Below are positions 57,500 through 64,000 of a DNA stretch of 64,000 bases, in pieces. Source of the stretch: Topomyia yanbarensis (Eukaryota > Arthropoda > Insecta > Diptera > Culicidae); contig NW_026683307.1 in assembly GCF_030247195.1 (NCBI RefSeq), forward strand, positions 35,378-99,377, written 5' to 3'. The notes below the pieces were generated by a model. That model searched no databases. It was not told the origin of the DNA and worked only from the letters and a program-made list of their open reading frames with translations. A program made the translations under genes and the position numbers. Numbering within the stretch: position 1 is the stretch's first letter; each line of letters starts with the position of its first letter.

Positions 57500-57572
57500 G
57501 TCCTCAAGCAGGATTCGAATCGACAATCTCCCTGTCTCCATTTGGGTGTTGTAACCACTCCGCCATCGAGGC
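57500..57572 (-). tRNA. tRNA-like sequence (tRNA-derived SINE head or pseudo-tRNA)
   Basis: A 73-base stretch on the minus strand with an A box (TGGCGGAGTGG) and a B box (GATTCGAATCC) at normal spacing. The ends pair as a 6-bp acceptor-type stem (CCTCGA with TTGAGG, one wobble). The T stem does not pair and no clean anticodon arm forms, so it is not a working tRNA gene. It may be the head of a SINE whose body runs toward 57440, where CAATAAAAGG would be the tail. It occupies the loop of foldback D. Confidence 0.6.
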
Positions 57573-58319
57573 AATGTGGTATATATAGGTGTGGCGGAAC
57601 ACACGGTTTGCTAGTGTTGGCAACCAAAAATATGTAAACAATCCAGAAGCACAACGGGTCGACGTCATAGCGGTCACACGATTCAATGGGAGCGGAACGA
57701 CCGGTATGACGAAAGCAAGTCGATTTATACTGTGATCACCCACACCACTCATGTAAGATTCATCTTACGAATACCAAAGTGCCATCTTCGCCAGACCTGT
57801 ATATACGACATTGCCATCGAGGAACTGTGATGATGTCATCACAGATTCCCAACAGTATCGTGATCTCCGCCACAACCCCTATACCTACTAATAGACCCAT
57901 CCACCCGCAATGCCTCTTATAAGCAAATTGTCACCGCACCGAAACACGAATAACTTTTAAAAATAGCATAATTACACGAATTAATTGGTTTTGTTGGAGA
58001 AAACTTCCAAATATCTCGACAATTATCACATTTGGAAGATTTGTACTAAATGCATTTTGATTTAGAATGATACTTAGAATCATTCTGGAATAAAATTACA
58101 GTTTTATATGCCAATCAGCATGAAATGTGAAAAAATGTAAAGTTACCTTTATAAAAACTTTCTTCCCGATAAGTTCTCTATTATGCAATTACACTGCAAA
58201 GTTTCTTTTCTCTTTGGGTTTTCGTTGACAAAACATAAAATTTAAATTTTTAATATAAATATTTGCAAAAAAATATAGTTGTTGAAATTATAGCAGGAGG
58301 GCACAATACGTAACTTAAA

Positions 58320-58731
58320 ATTAGTTTTTATCGTTTCGGATTCTCCTCATCAGTAACAAGCACCAGTCTTTGAGCTAGTTAGACGCGCAATCCCAAATCC
58401 AAAAAGTCGTACATCTTGCATGAACTAAGCATCTGACATGTTCCGGGTGGTGTCTGGGAAGACAAGCATAGAAGCTCTGGTTTGCTGATGAGTATGCGGA
58501 ATCCTAAATAGTTTTTTTGGTTTGCGAACCAAAACGCCTGGCACTATGCAAAAAATATAGCTGTTTTTTCGTGCAGGAGATGCTTAGTTCATGCAAGACG
58601 TATGACTTTTTCGATTTAGGATTGAGTGTCTAACTAATGCCAGCTTTAGTGCTAGTTTATATTTATCGTCTAACTAGCTTAAAGACTGGTGCTAGTTACT
58701 GGTGAGGAGAATCCGAAACGCTAAAAACTAT
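58320..58731. mobile_element. Foldback element E, about 0.41 kb, nested in foldback D
   Basis: The left arm TTAGTTTTTATCGTTTCGGA through GACTCAGATGCTTAG-like sequence is matched by the right arm ending CCGAAACGCTAAAAACTA. Arms are about 130 bases, with a shared phrase CTTGCATGAACTAAGCATCT on the left and its complement on the right. The right arm has an extra repeat of the GCTAGTTTA phrase. It splits the right arm of D and is therefore younger. Confidence 0.8.
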
Positions 58732-58889
58732 TTATAAATATTTGTTTTTTTTTACACAACGTTTTTGCCAGTGTATATAATTTTCGTGCAGAAGAATTCA
58801 TTCAGCATAAAATATGTTTTTTTTTTGGAAAATGCTGCATATAGAAACTTTTACGCCCTTTTTAAAAAATTGCTTTTGAGTCACCGTAA

Positions 58890-59164
58890 TCCATTTCATT
58901 CATCTTATTCATAAATAAAAATTCGTTTTTCTTAATTTTAGTATTTTTTAAGTCTTTTCAATTCATCAATTAAATTAATTTTGCTGATTTTATTGTTTTA
59001 TTCATTTCATTATTTTACTAAGGCTAATGGTTTCGTTAATTTTATTAATTTTAATAATATTATTAGGTTTATTAATTTTGTTAATTTCACTAATTTTATT
59101 CTTTAACTTAATGCATTAATTTCATTAAATTCATTCAGTCAATTTAATTCATTTAATTCATTTA
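58890..59164. repeat. ATTCATTTA-type repeat tract, segment 1
   Basis: Increasingly regular copies of TTCATTTAA/TTTTATTAA units, decaying to the left and cleanest near 59130-59164. Confidence 0.75.
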
Positions 59165-59376
59165 CAGTAATGTTTCGATTATATCACGTTTATATATCCA
59201 TATATCTATGCATCTGTGTATATACATATCTATATGTACTTATCTTAGTATGCATGTGTAAGTCAGTATGTATATATTTAAATCACTACATATGCATGTA
59301 CTTAAATATTGTTTTATACATGTACACAGCCATCCCTATATACATAACTAGGCGTGATATAATCAAAACATTACTG
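59165..59376. mobile_element. TA-flanked MITE (Tc1/mariner-type), 212 bp
   Basis: TA at 59163-59164 and 59377-59378. The 24-base termini start CAGTAATGTTT(C/T)GATTATAT, one mismatch. The interior is TATATGTA-like low-complexity sequence. It splits the ATTCATTTA tract. Confidence 0.88.
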
Positions 59377-59457
59377 TAATTCACTTAATTCATTTAATTC
59401 ATTCAATTCATTTAATTTATTTAATTCATTTCATTCAATACAGTCATTTAATTCGTA
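59377..59457. repeat. ATTCATTTA-type repeat tract, segment 2
   Basis: Continuation of the tract after the MITE, about nine units. Confidence 0.8.
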
Positions 59458-59459
59458 TA

Positions 59460-59868
59460 CAATAGGATTCCGTTTTTGGCAACAATTTTTTTTTAAATTT
59501 CTGAAACTGGAACCGTGCCAGAAATGGAACCTTACTTTGAAAGCTTTTATTTTCAATTTGTGACATCATAAATGTTACAAGAACATTAATTATATAAAAT
59601 ATGTGAAATGGAATGAAATGATAACAAAAAATCTGCAAAATTAATTCTTTTCGCTATGCCCGCCCCCATAAAATATAGTAAGTATGACTCTCATGTTTGG
59701 AAATGAAGTTAAAAGTGATATCAATTCTGACAACAAAATGTGCATTGAGCATTTTTTAAAAGATTTTCTAGGAACAACAACAATGTTGCTAAAATGGAAC
59801 CCATTTGTTGCCAAAAATGGAAAATTTTGTTGCCAAAAATGGAGCATGCCAAAAACGAAATCTTACTG
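59460..59868. mobile_element. Second mariner-type MITE candidate, 409 bp
   Basis: The left terminus CAATAGGATTCCGTTTTTGG, continuing CA, and the complement of CAGTAAGATTTCGTTTTTGG on the right match at 19 of 22. TA precedes it (59458-59459); on the right the expected TA reads TC, perhaps mutated. Near the right end, TTGCCAAAAATGGA is repeated three times. It lies between two segments of the ATTCATTTA tract. Confidence 0.65.
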
Positions 59869-59962
59869 TCATTCATTCAATTTATATAATTCATTTAATT
59901 TATTTAATTTATATGATTCATTTAATTCAGTTAATTCATTTTATTCATTTAATTCATCCATG
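59869..59962. repeat. ATTCATTTA-type repeat tract, segment 3
   Basis: Another run of TTCATTTAATT units with TTTATATGA variants, ending at TTCATCCATGTT. Confidence 0.8.
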
Positions 59963-60380
59963 TTCCGAGTTTCCAATCGTGATCCTTTATTCGTCGCCTG
60001 GGTCGTTGCCTATTGTTCTAGGTCGTATTCTCTTCTGTATTGTTCGTTATGTGGGTTTTTTAAGGGGCGGCTTATAGGGCCTACGCCAACCACCTGTCTC
60101 GCCGGTGGGCCGTCGTGCCAGGACTGCTTAAGGTCCCACCTGGACACCAGGACAGGTTTACACCTTCCGAAGAAGGGTAACCCCCCCCCCCCCCCCCCTT
60201 CCCTGCCAGCATACGACCAAAGTTCCCACCGGGGTTGGTTACCCGATCTTCACTAAGGTTACTCGTATCCCAGTCGACGCCACGAGGAGGCCAGGGCTAG
60301 GAGTTACTGGGCAGGAAGCTAAGGACCGCAAGTGGGGTCTATTTTATGCCTTCAGGTACAAGAGGCTTACGCACTGCCCA
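59963..60380. other. GC-richer unassigned segment with an 18-base C run
   Basis: No coding match. It includes a C homopolymer (about 60181-60198). It could be the 5' part of the adjoining RTE fragment or a piece of another element. Confidence 0.4.
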
Positions 60381-60384
60381 TTCA

Positions 60385-61020
60385 TTGTCGACCAAGTTTG
60401 CATCGGTGGCGACGAAATCGAGGTGGTTGAAGAGTTCGTGTACTTGGGCTCACTGGTGACCGCCGACAATGGTACGCATCGTGGCAGGAAATCGTGCTTA
60501 CTTTGGCCTCCGCAAGACACTTCGGTCGAACAGAGTTCGCCGTCGTACGAAGTTGACCATCTACAAGACGCTGATTAGACCGGTAGTTCTCTACGGGCAC
60601 GAGACCTGGACCATGCTCGTGAAGGACCAACGCGCACTTTTTGTCTTCGAACGGAAAGTGCTGCGTACCATCTACGGTGGAGTGCAGATGGAAGACGGCA
60701 CATGGAGACGGCGAATGAACCATGAGTTGCATCAGCTGTTGGGGGAGCCGCCCATCTGTCATACCGCGAAAATCGGACGACTACGGTGGGCCGGGCACGT
60801 AGCCAGAATGTCGGACAATAGCCCATTGAAAACGGTTCTCAATTGCAATCCGACCGGTACAAGAAGACGTGGCGCGCAGCGAGCACGATGGATCGACCAG
60901 GTGGAAGACGATTTGCGGACCCTTCGCAGACTGCGTGGCTGGCGACGCGCGGCCATGGACCGAGTGAAATGGAGGAATCTTTTGTATACGGCACAGGCCA
61001 CTTCGGCCTTAATCTGTTAA
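60385..61020 (+). pseudogene. RTE-clade reverse transcriptase C-terminus
   Basis: EVVEEFVYLGSLVTADNG (about 60418-60472), then after a frame change RIVAGNRAYFGLRKTL, LTIYKTLIRPVVLYGHETW, FERKVLRTIYGG and IGRLRWAGHVARM, ending at a stop at 61018-61020. These are the post-catalytic RTE motifs; the catalytic palm is absent, so the fragment is inactive. From 60469 the frame is open for 183 codons without damage, which suggests a recent insertion. Confidence 0.85.
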
Positions 61021-61036
61021 TAAATAAATAAATAAA
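60385..61036 (+). mobile_element. RTE-clade LINE, 3' fragment
   Basis: It carries only the C-terminal end of the polyprotein and a 3' end of (TAAA)n (AATAAATAAATAAAT at about 61020-61036), the usual end of RTE elements. It sits between segments of the ATTCATTTA tract, and its TAAA tail runs directly into it. Confidence 0.85.
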
Positions 61037-61362
61037 TCATTTAATTCATTTGATTCATTTAATTCATTTAATTCATTTAATTCATTTAATTCATTTAATT
61101 CATTTAATTCCTTTAATTCATTTAATTCAGTTAATTCATTCGATTCATTTATTTTTTTGATTCATTTAATTCATTTATTTGATTTAATTCATTTAATTCA
61201 TTTAATTCGTTTAATTCATTTAATTTATTTAATTCATTTAATTATTTTATTTCATTTAATTCATTTAATTCATTTGATTCATTTAATACATTCAATTAAT
61301 TTAATTCGTTTAATTCATTTAATTTATTTAATTCGTTTAATTCATTCAATTCATTTGTTCGA
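61021..61362. repeat. ATTCATTTA-type repeat tract, segment 4 (main block)
   Basis: About 35 tandem copies of the 9-base unit TTCATTTAA with few variants (TTTGATTCA, TTCGTTTAA). This is the most regular part of the tract. Confidence 0.92.
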
Positions 61363-63544
61363 TGTATTCATTTCCCCTGTCCATACATTTCATTCAGTTA
61401 TTGTTATTAATTCTGCAGGTCGTAACGTGGCCTTATGGCGCCTTTAGCAGAGTGTACGTTTTACGCCCCTTTTAGTGTTAACTTTGGCTTCCTTTTTCAG
61501 TTCGACTTTTGAACAATAATTTAGTGTGTATATGTAAATGATTGACTTGTTTTCTCAGTTATTCTCTCTCAGTTTACAAGCAGATCAAGATTTCAAACCT
61601 TTGCTAATGCTGGTGAACTTGGTGGTGACCTACCCTGCCAACGGTATGGTAAAAGCCGGCACAGGTCAAATGTCATTGTTGAAAGTTATTTTTGGGATTA
61701 AGCATGCCTTTTATTTAAGGGGTAGTTTTTTATTTTTCAAAAAATTTAAATTTTTTTCTTACTTTATCTGAAAGTACAACTCCTTTAGAATATTTTCCCA
61801 AATTTTTATTGAGATCCGAAAAATAGAACGAAAGTTACAGCGCTTCCAAGCGCGCTTCGTCTACCAAGAGCAGTGGTAACTTCAAATTTACACTCGATTA
61901 TCTCGAAATGTCGTTTTTCCAAAAATGATTTTCCGTGATCACGATTGCCGAAAAACCACTCAACCGATTTTTTTCAAGTTTTTTCAATTGATCGTAATTT
62001 ATTTTTCTCGTACTTTAACGATTCCTTTTATATACGTAAATTTTTGTTTTTTAGATGCGAATTTTTTAATGCAATTTTTAGGCCTTAAAACAGCGATTTT
62101 TAAGGATAAACGTTGCGGACGGCAGGAAAAAAATATTATTTATTCAACTAATCGTTAAGGTACGAGGAATACTACTATACTAATGGTGTTTTGGGATCTT
62201 AGTTGATCTATTGGTCTTCAATCGTGATCACCGCAAGCCTCTTAAAAAAAAGCGTTTGGGTGAAAAAAACCATAACTTCGCCAATTATCAATATACTTTT
62301 ATAAATTTATGCTTGTTTATTTCACTGAAAAAGGTATTACCAAAATACTGCCAGTTTGATGTAATGAAATCATTTATTTACATAAATTCAAACTTTCTTG
62401 ACATTTTTCATAACCCCCTAAAGTGCGAAAACTATTCTTCAAAAGTGATGCGAAAAACTAAAATTTCCCTGTCTATTTCAGGTTAACTCATTAATATGGA
62501 GCACCAAAAGCACACTGAAGTATTGTAACGCTTATAATGCAAGTTGCCTGTTGATTTGTCTGTAATACCATTCGGAGTTAGATGTTTGAAGCTAACGGAC
62601 GGAGCATTCTTTCGGGGAACTTTGGTAAATCAGTTGATGTATTTGAAGGCAACGTACGGAGAATTCTTCGGGAGACTCTACGGGCATAATGGTTTACTGA
62701 GGATACGATTTATTAGGGAATTCAACCCGCCTATATCTTACAACAACCTGAACGATAAATTTGAATATTTGTTTATTTATTCCCTATGGTTGAAAACTTG
62801 TAAATATACCGAAAATCACTATTTCCAAAACAAATTACCGAAGTTCTTTCGTAGTGAATCGTCGTTCATTTCATCTAAATGCAAATTCCAATCTTATACT
62901 GTACATTTGTGAAATCAGTTGAAGCTAGTTTTTTGAAGACGATAAAGAGAGCATATTTTCAGGGGAGTGTATATTAAGAAAATTATAGAGAGCATACAAT
63001 TTTTAGAAGCTATTATCTGGTTGATAGATTAGCGATTGAGGTGCATATAATTAAATTTTAACTATCAATCCGAGTGCCTTCACAACATTCCGGTTATGTC
63101 CCAGACATTACTAACCCATCTTTTTACACATGCAAGTGAAAAAAAGATGCTTGATGATCTACCGCTGATGAAGGTTTTTACACATTATTCGTGCCAGTTT
63201 CAAAGAAAATCAGTACAATTCCCGCATACATCAAGTGAAGATAAATGGCCATATTTTTGCTCTACTCCTGCTCTACTTCCCGCTTAAAATCATACGCATG
63301 GAACTTTGTTAAACATTTCCTGATCTTTTATTTTAATAAAAGATAATCAGTGACAGATAGCTTGATAGTCTACCCAGTTAAGCTCAGAACTGTTACTGGA
63401 AAAAGTCTTTTATGAAGGACTACCACGTTGTTTATATGTCCGCTCATTCGGTTAAGATCGACGGTGTGGTCAGCAATTCGAGTTTCTCGCTCGGGTCTGG
63501 CTGTTTCAGAACGCCCTGCTACAGTGGGTGAAGATTTTGAATGG
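61363..63544. other. Unassigned AT-rich sequence
   Basis: 61700-62500 has the texture of a dispersed noncoding repeat (TTATCTCGAAATGTCG, CCGATTTTTTTCAAG phrases). An open frame of 122 codons at 62544-62912 (KATYGEFFGRLYGHNGLLRI) has no family I recognise. No other gene seen. Confidence 0.4.
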
Positions 63545-64000
63545 CAATCGCACAGGACGGGACAAAATTTTGTCTCACCTTAAACTTGTATCGGGTGATC
63601 TTTCGTGGAACTGCTTTGCAATTAATTACGTCTTCTTTGACAAGGATCGTCTGCCTATTCGGTTGTTTGTTCCGCACGTCATGGATTGCATTAAATAAAT
63701 GAATGCATTAGGAATGCTGCAATGTATATCTATTGTGGGGAGCGTTCATATGATCTATTACCATGCCCCGCGTAAAAACAGTGCTCGAGGAATCTGAAGC
63801 GTTCACTTGAAATACACTTTAAGCACTCTTTGGTATAAATACTAAAAAGAGCTGCTTCACTCACCACGACAAATCATTATGCTCCTTTGGCTCAGAATCA
63901 TCTTTTACTGAAGCCAAAATTTTCAGGCTGCTGTTCCAGCGCTTCCAAGAACACCCAAAATTTTAACCAAAGATTCAACTTAGTGCACGACTGGTTGGAG
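63545..64000 (+). pseudogene. LINE family 1 copy F, ORF1 fragment at the window edge
   Basis: INYVFFDKDRLPIRLFVPHV (about 63625-63684) matches NYILLDKVRLPVRLFVPRV of the intact ORF1. The first zinc knuckle is broken (MDCIK, then a stop), and PCPA/SLK-like traces follow near 63765-63810. It continues to the window end in damaged form. Confidence 0.75.

Larger units (their letters stand above)
56534..58878. mobile_element. Foldback element D, 2.3 kb
   Basis: The left arm (about 56534-57070) is the complement of the right side (about 57945-58315 plus 58735-58878). Matching landmarks: CAAGAGAAATTTTTCAAAAGGG with its partner near 58852-58878; CCTAAAGAGAAAAGAAAC near 56780 with GTTTCTTTTCTCTTTGGG near 58200; CCAACAAAAACAATTAATTCG near 57008 with CGAATTAATTGGTTTTGTTGG near 57975. 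A second diverged direct copy of the arm unit follows the left arm (about 57140-57300). The right arm is split by foldback E. A tRNA-like sequence lies in the centre. The ends are approximate. Confidence 0.8.

Noticed and set aside
60181..60198. 18-base C homopolymer as a functional element
   Set aside because: Homopolymers of this size are prone to slippage and sequencing error; nothing around it suggests a role.
59684..60256. 190-codon plus-strand open frame
   Set aside because: It runs through a MITE, the ATTCATTTA tract and a C homopolymer, so the product is a chance composite (runs of FNLYNSFN and polyproline).
61157..61447. 96-codon open frame with repeated HLI units
   Set aside because: Direct translation of the 9-base repeat tract; no protein expected.

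Overview
The window looks like a piece of a large, transposon-rich mosquito genome, probably culicine. This is an inference from the mix of element families: non-LTR retrotransposons with C-terminal RNase H, R1-, CR1- and RTE-like LINEs, a DD37E mariner-type transposase, TTAA and TA MITEs, a tRNA-derived SINE, and a mosquito-type secreted serine protease. It is AT-rich and gene-poor. I found one convincing host gene: a four-exon trypsin-like serine protease at 31283-32406 (+). Most of the rest is transposable elements inserted into one another. I see no rRNA, CRISPR or viral gene.

Layout. 1-5317: a noncoding repeat of two diverged units with a TTAA MITE in one of them, then unassigned sequence. 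5318-10575: a minus-strand copy of LINE family 1, split by a 2.8 kb foldback element. 10591-10852: three spaced hairpins. 12360-15236: a decayed CR1/Jockey-like LINE. 15666-21840: an almost complete LINE family 1 element with target-site duplications, an intact ORF1 and an ORF2 carrying four lesions. 23920-29175: a diverged tandem repeat broken first by a 1.1 kb near-palindrome and then by a 2.9 kb R1-clade element, each with its own target duplication. 29289-33219: two MITE candidates, the serine protease and a TTAA MITE. 35312-42107: a cluster of foldback elements with a SINE. 42108-44330: a deleted LINE family 1 copy holding a DD37E mariner-type element. 46205-47915: two more LINE fragments. 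48090-52790: a decayed R1-clade element. 55373-56077: a tail-only LINE family 1 insertion. 56534-58878: a large foldback with a smaller one inside its arm and a tRNA-like sequence in its centre. 58890-61400: a tract of ATTCATTTA repeats invaded by two MITEs and an RTE fragment. 63545-64000: another LINE family 1 ORF1 fragment.

The strongest unusual signal is the concentration of long-armed foldback elements: six, with arms of roughly 250 to 630 bp, plus a smaller one and several hairpin MITEs. At least two have 8-bp target duplications typical of hAT-type elements, and one carries symmetrically placed CTCF-like motifs. Nested insertions give a relative order of events. All homology statements come from reading motifs by eye; no database search was run.
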